Assembly (NCBI GenBank): GCA_963766365.1
Contig: CAVXZK010000005.1
Span: 335,543 to 399,542 of the forward strand
Direction of reading: 5' to 3'
DNA: 64,000 bases
DNA from: JALORV01 sp963766365
GTDB taxonomy: Bacteria > Pseudomonadota > Gammaproteobacteria > Burkholderiales > Burkholderiaceae_F
How positions within the stretch are numbered: the first letter of the stretch is position 1; every line of letters starts with the position of its first letter. Both the position numbers and the translations under genes were made by a program. The notes below the pieces were generated by a model, which was given only the letters and a program-made list of their open reading frames with translations, did not search any database and had not been told where the DNA came from. Shown here piece after piece: positions 52,082 to 60,349 of this stretch.

Positions 52082-52134
52082 GTCCGCTCTTGGGCACTTC
52101 AGGGTCGGCGACCCTACGACCGGATTTGGCCGAC
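52082..52134 (+). repeat. island intergenic repeat
   Basis: GTCCGCTCTTGGGCACTT then GACCGGATTTGGCCGAC, 45-base spacing. Between hicAB copy 1 and the next membrane protein gene. Confidence 0.7.
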
Positions 52135-52153
52135 TTCCGCCGGCGCGCTTCGC

Positions 52154-52474
52154 CTAAAGATTCTCGCCGACAAGGACCGCCAGCATAGCGAGCCAAGCAA
52201 GTAGAGTCAGGATCCACGTCGTCCGACCCCAGCGGTGCAGAGATCTCATCGAGGCAGGGAGGTGTCCCGCTTCAGGACTGCTACTCCACTCCCTGTAGCG
52301 CCGGTTCACCAGCCCCGGTGGAAACAGCAACTCCCATTGACGCGGCGCGCCCGCATTGGCGTATTCACTTGGAAACTCCACCCTCAGTCGTTCTATGAAG
52401 CGCGACTGAATTATCAGCGTGGCTATACCGAGCGCGAAGAACGCAACAAAGCCGACCGCCCAAAGTACGTTCAC
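52154..52474 (-). CDS. hypothetical two-helix membrane protein
   Basis: 106 residues. One hydrophobic helix at the N-terminus (VLWAVGFVAFFALGIATLII) and one near the C-terminus (WILTLLAWLAMLAVLVG) flank a soluble loop of about 50 residues. Resembles small UspB-like membrane proteins in layout, but no family can be claimed. Sits alone between two repeats. Confidence 0.65.
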   Translation of the reverse strand: MNVLWAVGFVAFFALGIATLIIQSRFIERLRVEFPSEYANAGAPRQWELLFPPGLVNRRYREWSSSPEAGHLPASMRSLHRWGRTTWILTLLAWLAMLAVLVGENL

Positions 52475-52491
52475 GCTCAGGGTCTTAAGGA

Positions 52492-52546
52492 GTCAGGTTT
52501 CAGGCGATTCTCGACGAGGTGTCGAAGGGCCGCAACTGGCCGCGTC
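52492..52546 (+). repeat. island intergenic repeat
   Basis: GTCAGGTTTCAGGCGATTCT then GGCCGCAACTGGCCGCG, 45-base spacing. Confidence 0.65.
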
Positions 52547-52560
52547 AGGACGAAGATGAC

Positions 52561-53010
52561 CTACCTGGGGCCGACGTACGGCTCGGACCTCGGCTCAACC
52601 ACGCTGCCATCAAACAGAATGACCGCGACGAACCTTCCGCCCCAAAGTCGCTGCCCGGCGACGACGGGCTGATACTCCAACCGGTAAAACCAGCCATCGG
52701 CGACTTCTGATCCGAAGGAAGCCTGCGGTCGAAGCGCTATCGAGCTGATCGCAAACTGCTTCACGTCCGGGTGTCGCTTCCGAAGCCAGGCCTCACCAAG
52801 CGCGGCGGCCTTCGCAATTTCAAGCGGCGGCGGGCCAGCAGAGGCAGGTGTCCATTTCGGCTGGGCTTCCCACTTCTGTCGACTGACTTCCCAATTCAGT
52901 GTGGTCTTGGCATCGCCTTCCGCAAGAAGAAGAACCCCGGTTCGGGGCTGAGCGCCCACCACGACCGAGACGATGGCCATCAGAAACGCAGCTGCACGCG
53001 CGACATTCAT
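52561..53010 (-). CDS. hypothetical secreted protein
   Basis: 149 residues with a signal peptide (RAAAFLMAIVSVVVGAQ). The mature part contains DGWFYRLEYQP and RLWGGRFVAVILFDGSVVEP, suggesting a small beta-rich domain of the kind seen in periplasmic or lipoprotein-associated proteins. No named family. Single gene between two repeats. Confidence 0.65.
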   Translation of the reverse strand: MNVARAAAFLMAIVSVVVGAQPRTGVLLLAEGDAKTTLNWEVSRQKWEAQPKWTPASAGPPPLEIAKAAALGEAWLRKRHPDVKQFAISSIALRPQASFGSEVADGWFYRLEYQPVVAGQRLWGGRFVAVILFDGSVVEPRSEPYVGPR

Positions 53011-53033
53011 CGACTTCCCCGGATCGCCCCCAA

Positions 53034-53090
53034 GTCCGCTTTAGCGCGATTTTCGCGGACCTTCGACAAGTCGGCTACTGGCCGGACGAG
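53034..53090 (+). repeat. island intergenic repeat
   Basis: GTCCGCTTTAGCGCGATTTT then GTCGGCTACTGGCCGGACG, 45-base spacing. Confidence 0.7.
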
Positions 53091-53092
53091 GA

Positions 53093-53833
53093 CTACCGTC
53101 CGGGCGACGACACGGATTCACGTTCTTCGCGTTGTTCACTTTCTGTACGTTCTGCTTTTAGTTGGGCCTCTATTGTTTGTTCACCACTTTTCGCCGCCAG
53201 TGCATCAGGATCAAAGCCACACGCCTCCGTGGGCGTGCCAGTAAACGCTGAGAGGATGCTGTTGGCAAACATATAGTCGAACTCGCGCGCTCGTTTCCAA
53301 CGCTCCGGTGTATTGGTAATTTGAAGACTCAGCCTTCCAAATGCACGGCCCTCCTGCATTTCGACGGTTTCGAGAGCGGATGTGCAAGCAATCCTTCGTG
53401 AGCCCTCCGGCCCGAGCTTGCGGGTTTCCTCCTTGCCGAGATTGTCGCCGTAATGCACGTCACGCAGACGGCCTTGTGCCGCTAGTGTTAGGGCTTTCAC
53501 TGCGATCTCTGAGTGCCCCCACTCCGTTGCGATCCAGCGCTGCACGTCATCGCGCATGCCATCTTTGTCGCTGTCTATGCCATCGATGGTGAGCTTGCCC
53601 TCCGGGCCTGGATCGGGGGGCAGGTTCGCAAGGTGCTGCGGGATGCAGTCAACCGGCGCGGCGACCTTCGGACTCACCTGGTAGTCGCAGATCGGCTTCT
53701 TCTTCGCGGCTGCGGCGGGCGGCGTGGTTAAACCTACTGCGGCGCTCACGGCTCCGCGTCGTTCCGGGTCGAGCGCAAGCCATACCGCTCCGACTGCCAC
53801 AGCACCCAGTGGGATCAGCAACCAGCTCTTCAT
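53093..53833 (-). CDS. hypothetical secreted protein with a DxDxDG-type calcium-binding-like loop
   Basis: 246 residues, N-terminal signal or anchor helix (SWLLIPLGAVAVGAVWLAL). GIDSDKDGMRDDVQRWI resembles a dockerin/thrombospondin-type Ca-binding loop. Four cysteines in the mature part. The C-terminal 30 residues are Glu/Arg/Ser-rich. No family recognised; single gene between repeats. Confidence 0.65.
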   Translation of the reverse strand: MKSWLLIPLGAVAVGAVWLALDPERRGAVSAAVGLTTPPAAAAKKKPICDYQVSPKVAAPVDCIPQHLANLPPDPGPEGKLTIDGIDSDKDGMRDDVQRWIATEWGHSEIAVKALTLAAQGRLRDVHYGDNLGKEETRKLGPEGSRRIACTSALETVEMQEGRAFGRLSLQITNTPERWKRAREFDYMFANSILSAFTGTPTEACGFDPDALAAKSGEQTIEAQLKAERTESEQREERESVSSPGR

Positions 53834-53951
53834 CGGAGGATGCCGCTGCGGTCAACGCGTCGACTGACCCGCTTCAACGATGTCTCCAACTAGCCGCCCC
53901 CGAATGAGTGTCGCGCTTTACCGGCAGGTACCCTGTTTGGCCCATTGCTAC

Positions 53952-54007
53952 GTCCGCTTCAAGGCGATTCTCGTACTTCGTCCTGCTGTCGGCTACTGGC
54001 CGACCTG
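53952..54007 (+). repeat. island intergenic repeat
   Basis: GTCCGCTTCAAGGCGATTCT then GTCGGCTACTGGCCGACC, 45-base spacing. Here the second half is itself a 6-bp hairpin (GTCGGC/GCCGAC). Confidence 0.72.
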
Positions 54008-54060
54008 AGACGAGTGGTCGCTATTGCGACGGGCGCTTACGGTCCAGTTGAAGCGATCGG

Positions 54061-54273
54061 CTAAGCCGCGACCGTTACGAGTTCAATGGATGACGTCGGC
54101 GGAGGCACAGGCAGTCCGTCCTCCCGGAGCCCTTCCAAGTGAAACTCAATGGCCTCACGGATGAGGCGCATTGCTTCTTCGCGCGTTTCGCCAACCGCGA
54201 CGCAACCAGGAAGGTCTGGAACATAGGCGCCGTAGGAGGTTTCGCCCTTTTCAACAATTACAACGTAATTCAT
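54061..54273 (-). CDS. hicB: HicB-type antitoxin, copy 2 (short form)
   Basis: 70 residues, YVVIVEKGETSYGAYVPDLPG followed by VGETREEAMRLIREAIEFHL in pieces, the compact HicB without an HTH. Its toxin gene immediately upstream has lost its N-terminal part to IS3 copy B, so the antitoxin may be expressed without a partner. Confidence 0.85.
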   Translation of the reverse strand: MNYVVIVEKGETSYGAYVPDLPGCVAVGETREEAMRLIREAIEFHLEGLREDGLPVPPPTSSIELVTVAA

Positions 54274-54280
54274 AGGAGCC

Positions 54281-54430
54281 TCACTTCTTCAACCCTGCCT
54301 GGCGCAACGCGCTGTTCAAGGTGCCGATAGGCACCTCGACGCTGGGCTTGCCCGACACAGTGACGGTACCCGGTTTGGTTGGATGGTGGTACTGGCGGTG
54401 GCTGCCTTTGGTCCGCACCAAGAACCAGCC
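54281..54430 (-). pseudogene. hicA: HicA toxin remnant truncated by IS3 copy B
   Basis: The last 49 codons of a hicA gene, reading from the IS edge: GWFLVRTKGSHRQYHHP, then the GKPSVEVPIGTLNSALRQAG tail and stop at 54281. The N-terminal 10-15 codons and promoter are missing and were not found on the other side of the IS, so the insertion was accompanied by loss of flanking DNA. Confidence 0.85.
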
Positions 54431-54484
54431 TGAAGTTGACCCATTTTCGTGGACACCTCATTGTTGTGGAAGGAGGAGTTCACT

Positions 54485-54808
54485 ATGGGCAAGACACGGG
54501 CGCCGTATCCGGCGGTGTTTCGGCAGCAGCTGATTGAACTGGTCGAGGCGGGCCGCACGCCGGCGGAGCTGTCTCGCGAGTTTGGTGTCACCGCGCAGAC
54601 CATCGCCAACTGGGTTGGCCAAGCCGCGATCGACAAGGGCAAGCCGCTGCCCGGCAAGGAAGGCCTGACCACGGCCGAGCGTGAAGAGCTCAGCCGTTTG
54701 CGGCGCGAGAACCGCAGGCTGCAGACGGAGCGCGACATCCTGGCAAAGGCTACGGCCTGGTTTGCCGCCAGAGGAGAGAAGACATCCACGCCGTCTTCGA
54801 ACTCGTGA
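54485..54808 (+). CDS. IS3-family transposase OrfA, copy B
   Basis: 107 residues from ATG 54485 with GGAGGAG upstream: helix-turn-helix N-terminus and leucine-zipper-like C-terminal half, as in copy A. Ends in a 4-base overlap (GTGA) with orfB. The orfB frame is open well before this overlap (REDIHAVFELVNANQ), so a -1 ribosomal frameshift making OrfAB, usual for IS3 elements, is likely. Confidence 0.9.
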   Translation: MGKTRAPYPAVFRQQLIELVEAGRTPAELSREFGVTAQTIANWVGQAAIDKGKPLPGKEGLTTAEREELSRLRRENRRLQTERDILAKATAWFAARGEKTSTPSSNS

Positions 54809-55752
54809 ACGCGAACCAGGCCGACCTTTCTGTGCATACGATGTGCCGCGTCCTGCAGGTGTCCGCCAGTGGCTACTACGCCTGGCGCGATCGTGTGCCG
54901 TCGGCGCGCCGTGTCTGCAATGCGGTGATGACTGAACGCATCCGGCGCATCCATGTTGAGAGCGACAGCACCTATGGCATGCCGCGGATACGGGCCGAGT
55001 TGATCGATCAGGGCGAGCGCATCGCGCGCACCCGGGTCGCGCGGCTGATGCGCCACGCCGGCTTGCGCGGCGTCAGTCGCCGCCGCGGCTTCGTGGTCAC
55101 CACCCGGCGCGATCGCGACCAGCGACCTGCTCCGGATCTGGTCAACCGGCGCTTTGTGGCCGAACGCCCCGATCAGCTGTGGGTGGCCGACATGACCTAC
55201 ATCCCGACCTGGGCCGGCTTCATCTACCTGGCGGTCGTACTCGATGCCTGGAGTCGGCGCGTCGTCGGCTGGAGTCTGGGCGAGCGCATGACGTCGGAGC
55301 TGGTGCTGGCCGCGCTGAACATGGCACTCGAACAGCGCCGCCCCGACAGCGTGATCCATCACAGTGACCAAGGCTGCCAGTACACCAGCGTCGCCTTCGG
55401 CAATCGCTGCAACGAGATGGGCGTGCGGCCGTCGATGGGCAGTGTGGGTGACGCCTACGACAACGCCATGGCCGAGAGTTTCTTCGCCAGCCTCGAATGC
55501 GAACTGATCGATCGGCGCAGCTTCCGGAGCAAGGCCGAGGCGCGACTGGCAGTCTTCACCTGGATCGAGGCCTGGTACAACCCGCGGCGACGGCACTCGG
55601 CACTCGAGTACCTGTCGCCGGTCAACTACGAAAGGAAGCACACCACCATCGCTAACGAACCCGGGTTGCCCACCGCGCCGCTCGCCTCCGGCCTCTTACG
55701 GGCCGGCGGCGGCACCGTGGACAACCCTGCAGTGCAGATCATGGAGACTTGA
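54805..55752 (+). CDS. IS3-family transposase OrfB, copy B
   Basis: 315 residues from GTG 54805. DDE integrase core: first Asp in WVADMTYIPTW, second in VIHHSDQGCQYTS, Glu in DNAMAESFFASLE, then the IEAWYNPRRRHSALEYLSP signature of IS3 OrfB. The N-terminal MCRVLQVSASGYYAW segment is also typical. Apparently functional, unlike copy A. Confidence 0.93.
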   Translation: MNANQADLSVHTMCRVLQVSASGYYAWRDRVPSARRVCNAVMTERIRRIHVESDSTYGMPRIRAELIDQGERIARTRVARLMRHAGLRGVSRRRGFVVTTRRDRDQRPAPDLVNRRFVAERPDQLWVADMTYIPTWAGFIYLAVVLDAWSRRVVGWSLGERMTSELVLAALNMALEQRRPDSVIHHSDQGCQYTSVAFGNRCNEMGVRPSMGSVGDAYDNAMAESFFASLECELIDRRSFRSKAEARLAVFTWIEAWYNPRRRHSALEYLSPVNYERKHTTIANEPGLPTAPLASGLLRAGGGTVDNPAVQIMET

Positions 55753-55820
55753 GAATCAAATCCCAACCCGTCCACGGGACTGGGTCAACTTCAACTTCAA
55801 CTTCACTCCAGGCTCCGGAA

Positions 55821-55872
55821 GTCCGCTTTCTAGCTGATTGGGGTCGTACTGCCTAGGGCCGCTTCTGGCCGT
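55821..55872 (+). repeat. island intergenic repeat
   Basis: GTCCGCTTTCTAGCTGATT then GGCCGCTTCTGGCCGTG, 45-base spacing; 27 bases beyond the right end of IS3 copy B. Confidence 0.68.
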
Positions 55873-55935
55873 GTTCACCCGTTTTTGTCATTGGGTCGGC
55901 ATGAGCTCCGCGCTTGCCGAGAATCTGGGCGTGTT

Positions 55936-56385
55936 TCACATATCGCGGTTCAAGAGGTCGGGCCGAAGGATCGTGATGTAGACAAGCCCATCCGTATCGA
56001 CAACCGTGCAGCCGACAACATAGGGCTGGGGAAAACCTACCGTGAACTCGTAGGTACGGCGGTCCGGAACGAACTGATGCGTACTCGTTGGCACGCCCAT
56101 AACGGACAGGACCTCCAGGATGCTCATGCCCGGCCTCAATGGAAGACCGACTGCGCTGAGGAAACGCCGACTGCAGTCGTCTGATAGCTCCTGAAAGGAA
56201 ACCTCTAAGCCGCCGGTGTTGTCCGGAGCGCTCGCGTGACGAGAAAAGCTTGTAAAGCCGATACCCTCGTTGAGCCAGTAGGAGCCCATCCACTCCCAAT
56301 CGGATGTCTCAGTGATGACCGCGCCGTCCGGGACAAAGTCGCGAAGACGAAGCTTGGCGAATTGATCGTAGGAAATTAGCCGCAT
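55936..56385 (-). CDS. hypothetical protein
   Basis: 149 residues from ATG 56385 (MRLISYDQFAKLRLRDFV); a start six codons earlier is possible. No signal peptide. Contains MSILEVLSVMGVPTSTHQFV and VGFPQPYVVGCTVVDTDGLV, suggesting a small alpha/beta domain. Resembles a BamE/SmpA-like layout only loosely, so no family is claimed. Single gene between two repeats. Confidence 0.65.
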   Translation of the reverse strand: MRLISYDQFAKLRLRDFVPDGAVITETSDWEWMGSYWLNEGIGFTSFSRHASAPDNTGGLEVSFQELSDDCSRRFLSAVGLPLRPGMSILEVLSVMGVPTSTHQFVPDRRTYEFTVGFPQPYVVGCTVVDTDGLVYITILRPDLLNRDM

Positions 56386-56463
56386 CGCTCGGGAGCCACA
56401 CAATTCCTACTTAAAGCAAAAGCGTGCCCGGGAGATGATCTACGGGTCGCAGTGAGAGGAGAC

Positions 56464-56516
56464 GTCCGCTCTTAGGCGATTCTTACTCGACCGTGAGAAG
56501 ACCGCAATTGGCCGTC
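56464..56516 (+). repeat. island intergenic repeat
   Basis: GTCCGCTCTTAGGCGATTCT then GACCGCAATTGGCCGTC, 45-base spacing. Confidence 0.72.
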
Positions 56517-56522
56517 ACTCGA

Positions 56523-56960
56523 CTACGTCTGCCGGGATTCACGGCTGAGAGCCACCACGGCGGCGTATTCCTCGGCATCGATCAAAACGATGCCCGATTG
56601 GAAGCCTGCGGCGTTACCTTGAACCTTCGGGTTTGACGCTGTCGGATCGATCCGGTGAACGGCGACATCGAGCGGCACAGGATGTGTCCATTCCTCGACA
56701 TCCACCAATGCCACGCCGCCGGAGGGGCCCTCCAGGGACGCCTCGGTCTCCAAAGCTGTCCAGTCACTAAAAGTGGTCGCAAGTTCGGCCCGGCCGATGA
56801 ACTCGCGCCGGGGCTCGGCGACATGAATCAGGACGCGATCGCCGGGAGCAAGCGCATCGCAATGTCGTTCGTCCCGTCCGAGCGGCCACCTTCTCGCGCG
56901 AAGGAGCGATGCAGCTTGTTCTCGGCTCTTGTCGGAGAGGTTAAAGATGAAGTACTTCAT
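56523..56960 (-). CDS. EVE/PUA-like domain protein
   Basis: 145 residues. MKYFIFNLSDKSREQAASLL, DALAPGDRVLIHVAEPRREF and IGRAELATTFSDW have the order of the EVE domain (PUA superfamily), which binds modified bases and is often found in defence or restriction loci. The conserved tryptophan/aromatic cage cannot be verified by eye. Alone between two repeats. Confidence 0.55.
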   Translation of the reverse strand: MKYFIFNLSDKSREQAASLLRARRWPLGRDERHCDALAPGDRVLIHVAEPRREFIGRAELATTFSDWTALETEASLEGPSGGVALVDVEEWTHPVPLDVAVHRIDPTASNPKVQGNAAGFQSGIVLIDAEEYAAVVALSRESRQT

Positions 56961-57006
56961 GCACCCAGCCCATCAGGCAGCCCGAAAGTCCGTAGCTCGA
57001 GCTATG

Positions 57007-57056
57007 TCCGCTTTTGTGAACTCTAATGGAACGCTGGCCACGGCGGCTCTTGGCCG
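57007..57056 (+). repeat. island intergenic repeat interrupted by the IS1182-type element
   Basis: GTCCGCTTTTGTGAACTCT then GGCGGCTCTTGGCC at 45-base spacing; the IS begins directly after GGCC. The rest of the repeat resumes at 58704 with GGCC, the duplicated target. Confidence 0.7.
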
Positions 57057-58703
57057 AGGGTGTGTGGAAACGCATTTGCGGATTGCGTTGTAGCGGTTGA
57101 TGGCCACGCCGTGGCGCGTTGTCGTCGATTGAGTGTCGCCGGAGGCGTGTTGAGCGCCGTGGTTGCGCCGTTTGAGCGATATATGAGCGCCCTCAGGCGC
57201 CCAGCAGTCGCATCGCCTGCAGCGTTTTCGGCATCCCGAGCAGCTTGATCACCCGCTTCAGGTTGTAGGCCAGCACGTACAGGCTCATCTCCGTGCTGAC
57301 GTGAGGCAGCCCGCGCGTCAGGAAGTGCGTGGCGCCCATCCAGTGCTTGAGCGTGCCGAACACGTGCTCGATGGTGCGTCGGCGCAGCAGCATCGCCTCT
57401 GGCTTGCGATCCAACCGACGTTGCATTGCTTCGAGGATGTGTTCGTGCTGCCAGCGGCGGATGCGCCGGTAGTTCGACGTGGTGCACTGTTTGCGCATCG
57501 GGCAGCCCGGGCAGGCGCTGCTCCAGTAGATGCGCACCAGCAAGCCACCTTCCTCCCGGCTGAAGCGGTGGATGGCGCGCTCGCCGGCCGGACACTGATA
57601 CTCGTCGACTTTCTTCAGGTAGATGAAGTCGCCCTTGCTGAACCGACCTTCGGCCTTGGCGTTGGAGGTCATCGGCTTCGGTACCAGCGGGGTGATACCC
57701 GCTTCGGTGCAGGCTTTGATCTCGTTGCTATTGAAGTAGCCGCGGTCGGCGATGGCTTCCATCTTGGTCTTGCCCATCTCCTCTTGGGCCACCGTCGCCA
57801 TCTTGCTGAGTTGCGCCCGGTCGTTGCCCTCGTTGGTCACCTCGTGGGTGACGATCAGGTGGTGCTTCGCATCGACGGCCGCCTGCACGTTGTAGCCGAC
57901 CACGCCCGTGCCCTTGGCCTGGGAGATCATCGAGCGGGCGTCCGGGTCGGTCTCGGAGATCTGCTCGTCGGGCGTGGTCTTCAGTTGCTCGCGGATGGCA
58001 TCCATACGCCGCATCTGACCACGCAGCGTCTCGATCTTCTCGCGCAGCCGCTCGGTCTTGGCTTCCACTTCGACCGGCTGGGTGCGGTCGGCGGTCTCGA
58101 GCGCCTCCAGGTAACGACGGATGCTCTCCTCGATCTGCTGCTGGCGGCGGTCGACCTTGTTGGGGGTGAAGTTGCGGTCGCGGCTGTTGACGGCCTTGAA
58201 CTTGCTGCTGTCGATGGCGACGATCGCCTGGGTGAAGAGCCTGAGCTCCCGGCACAGCTGCACGAAGCGGCGGCAGACCGCTCGGATACCTTCACCGTTG
58301 GCGCGGCGGAAGTCGGCGATGGTCTTGAAGTCGGGCACCAGCCGACCGGTGAGCCACATCAGTTCGACGTTGCGCTGGGCCTCGCGCTCTAGCCGTCGGC
58401 TGGACGGCACGCGGTTCAGATACCCGTAGATGTAGAGCTTGAGCAAAACAGCCGGGTGGTACGAGGGGCGTCCGGTAACCGCGGGATCGGCACCGGCGAA
58501 GCCGAGGGCCTTTAGGTCCAACTCTTCGACGAAAGCATCGACGGCTCGGACCGGATTGTCCTCGGCGATGTAGTCATCCAGGCACGCCGGCAGCAACGTC
58601 GACTGGCTGCGGTCTTCCCCTTCGATGAATCGCTTCATGCGGCACCCGCCTCACAACGCGTTGCCGTACTCTACGAGAGATCAGAGAGTTTTCACACACC
58701 CTC
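57057..58703 (-). mobile_element. IS1182-family insertion sequence
   Basis: About 1647 bases ending in GAGGGTGTGTGGAAA (57057-57071) and the near-complement TTTTCACACACCCTC (58689-58703), 14 of 15 bases matching. Flanked by GGCC on both sides (57053-57056 and 58704-58707), a 4-base target duplication. It carries one transposase gene on the minus strand and is inserted inside an island repeat. Confidence 0.87.
57193..58638 (-). CDS. IS1182-family transposase
   Basis: 481 residues, DDE transposase. N-terminal FIEGEDRSQSTLLPACLDDY and GRPSYHPAVLLKLYIYGYLN, then AIVAIDSSKFKAVNSRDRNF (first Asp), GYNVQAAVDAKHHLI, MEAIADRGYFNS (second Asp) and the C-terminal RRTIEHVFGTLKHWMG (Glu). A coiled-coil insert lies in the middle (residues about 155-215). 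Full length, apparently functional. Confidence 0.93.
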   Translation of the reverse strand: MKRFIEGEDRSQSTLLPACLDDYIAEDNPVRAVDAFVEELDLKALGFAGADPAVTGRPSYHPAVLLKLYIYGYLNRVPSSRRLEREAQRNVELMWLTGRLVPDFKTIADFRRANGEGIRAVCRRFVQLCRELRLFTQAIVAIDSSKFKAVNSRDRNFTPNKVDRRQQQIEESIRRYLEALETADRTQPVEVEAKTERLREKIETLRGQMRRMDAIREQLKTTPDEQISETDPDARSMISQAKGTGVVGYNVQAAVDAKHHLIVTHEVTNEGNDRAQLSKMATVAQEEMGKTKMEAIADRGYFNSNEIKACTEAGITPLVPKPMTSNAKAEGRFSKGDFIYLKKVDEYQCPAGERAIHRFSREEGGLLVRIYWSSACPGCPMRKQCTTSNYRRIRRWQHEHILEAMQRRLDRKPEAMLLRRRTIEHVFGTLKHWMGATHFLTRGLPHVSTEMSLYVLAYNLKRVIKLLGMPKTLQAMRLLGA

Positions 58704-58721
58704 GGCCGGTACCCGGCATCG

Positions 58722-59087
58722 CTACGTGACTGGGGTCACGGTTCCCTGATGGAAAACCATTTGCCATTTGCCGTTCGATCTCCGCCACAACGAGGATCGA
58801 AGGGTATCGACGACAGGGTCGGAATGTCTACGGATCTTGTAGGTCAGGAGCGCGACGTCCGGTGCCAACGTCACCAACTGAAATCCGGAGGTCGTTTGCA
58901 CCACTGGTGACTCAGCCTGAAGCACAGCGACGAGGTCGTCCCTGGTGTAGACACGTCCCGAACTGCCGAACTCGATGAACTCGTCAGCGAGAAGTTCCAC
59001 AAGTTGCGTCGACTTCCTGATGTCCGGGTCAAGCAGCGACTCCTCGAGCCCTTTCAATTCCGCTTCAAGAGCCTGTTGAGGCGTCAC
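58722..59087 (-). CDS. NTF2-like (DUF4440) protein
   Basis: 121 residues. LEESLLDPDIRKSTQLVELL, FIEFGSSGRVYTRDDLVAVL and ALLTYKIRRHSD, then SSLWRRSNGKWQMVFHQGT match the DUF4440/SnoaL-like cone fold. Often a single-domain cytoplasmic enzyme or binding protein of unknown substrate, common in accessory arrays. Confidence 0.78.
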   Translation of the reverse strand: MTPQQALEAELKGLEESLLDPDIRKSTQLVELLADEFIEFGSSGRVYTRDDLVAVLQAESPVVQTTSGFQLVTLAPDVALLTYKIRRHSDPVVDTLRSSLWRRSNGKWQMVFHQGTVTPVT

Positions 59088-59101
59088 GGTACGCTCCTCG
59101 G

Positions 59102-59160
59102 GTCCGGTTTCGGCGAATTCTCACGGGTAACGGAATCGGCTGCAAAGTCAGGGCTTCGCT
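59102..59160 (+). repeat. island repeat, degenerate copy
   Basis: GTCCGGTTTCGGCGAATTCT matches the first half; the second half is diverged (AAAGTCAGGGCTTCG at the expected place). Between the NTF2-like gene and the ATPase gene. Confidence 0.45.
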
Positions 59161-59177
59161 GCACGCAAGTCGCCGCT

Positions 59178-60320
59178 CTAATGGCCAGCGCGAGCAGAGT
59201 CTTCTTCGACTAGCCGTCGCACCCAGCCTTCGAACTCGGCGTCTTCGAAGTCGTAGCGCCGCGGCTCGCTTTGCACTAGCACACCTTCCGAGACAAGTCG
59301 TCGAATCGCCGTCTGAACTGCGGGAATCGTGGCGATGCCCGCGCCCGTTGCAGCGCCGGCTGCCTTGCGGGCCTCTTCGGTGAACGCAGCACGGCTTTCC
59401 GTGATTGCCAGCCAGCGCACGACGGCGCGCTCCATCGGCTTCAATCCGGTCCAGAGCTGCGGATAGCCGAGCTCAGCGGCCAACTGCGTCCGCATGCGGG
59501 CCATGCCGGAAGCGAGATCATCGCCGGGATTGAGGACGAGGGTTTCGATCAGCTTGCGGAAGAAAAACGGCGAACGATCGAGGGATCCGAACAAATCGAG
59601 CGCTTCCCGCAGGGGAAGCGTGCGACGGGTGATCTGTTTGAACACGTCGATCTGGTGCTCGACGAAACCGTCGTTCAGACGCGGCAAGTCGATCTGACTG
59701 GCGAAGTGGAAGAACGGCGCCTCCTTGTCGGAGAACATTTGCATCAGGCCGGTTCGCGAACTTCCTGTGAAGACAGTGCTGACCCGCCGGCCGAGCTTGT
59801 CGAGCGACGTCCGCAGTCCTGCCACAAGCGGACCGTTCTCGCGGCTTGCCCGCAGCTGCTGCACCTCATCCAGCAGCAATAGCAGCCGCTTCCTCTTCGA
59901 GAGCCGCCCGAGCAGGTCATCCAGATAAAGCAGCAAATCGGCGGGGGCCCTCTTCGGCACATCGCTCACGTCGACTTTGGCCTCACCCTTGAGCGGCCCC
60001 AGCGTGCCAGACAGCGTTACGTGCTCCACCGGACTCGTCAGCAGCGCACCGGCGCGCTCCGCGAACGATCGCTTCGACCAGCTGTCCTCGAGGGCGTAGA
60101 GCAAGGCGGCCGCGGGGGCCAAAGGTGACTGCCAGAAACTCGCATAAACGACCCGGTAGCCACTGGCTTCCGCTGCGGGCCCCAGATCGTGCAGCAGGAA
60201 CTCGGTTTTGCCGCGTCGCCGTGGCGCGAACAGCACGAGTGCAGGAGCAACCCCGGTGTCAAAGAACCGAAGGTACTGCTCGGCCAGTTCGGTCCGTGGG
60301 TAATGCCACGCGTCTGTCAT
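59178..60320 (-). CDS. AAA ATPase with C-terminal winged-helix region
   Basis: 380 residues. Walker A is LFAPRRRGKTEFL (about 31-42), an AAA/Orc-like P-loop with an Arg-rich lead; Walker B RLLLLLDEVQQL; sensor 1 VFTGSSRTGL. The C-terminal 80 residues (AVRWLAITESRAAFTEEARK and AIRRLVSEGVLVQSEPRRYD) look like a winged helix. Resembles the archaeal-type P-loop ATPases found singly in bacterial accessory DNA. Role unknown. An inverted repeat lies 30-55 bases upstream. Confidence 0.75.
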   Translation of the reverse strand: MTDAWHYPRTELAEQYLRFFDTGVAPALVLFAPRRRGKTEFLLHDLGPAAEASGYRVVYASFWQSPLAPAAALLYALEDSWSKRSFAERAGALLTSPVEHVTLSGTLGPLKGEAKVDVSDVPKRAPADLLLYLDDLLGRLSKRKRLLLLLDEVQQLRASRENGPLVAGLRTSLDKLGRRVSTVFTGSSRTGLMQMFSDKEAPFFHFASQIDLPRLNDGFVEHQIDVFKQITRRTLPLREALDLFGSLDRSPFFFRKLIETLVLNPGDDLASGMARMRTQLAAELGYPQLWTGLKPMERAVVRWLAITESRAAFTEEARKAAGAATGAGIATIPAVQTAIRRLVSEGVLVQSEPRRYDFEDAEFEGWVRRLVEEDSARAGH

Positions 60321-60349
60321 GTAGCGAAGAATAGCACGACTTACCTATA

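Larger units (their letters stand above)
54431..55793 (+). mobile_element. IS3-family insertion sequence, copy B (intact)
   Basis: 1363 bases with the same imperfect 24-base inverted repeats as copy A. orfA and orfB are both open. Left end cuts hicA copy 2. At the right end the inverted repeat is followed by further AACTTCA units (two extra here, one in copy A), so the exact end is uncertain by a few bases; no target duplication seen. Confidence 0.9.

Noticed and set aside
57300..58400. 363-codon plus-strand frame inside the IS1182 element
   Set aside because: Antisense to the full-length transposase; leucine/alanine/aspartate-rich shadow without motifs.
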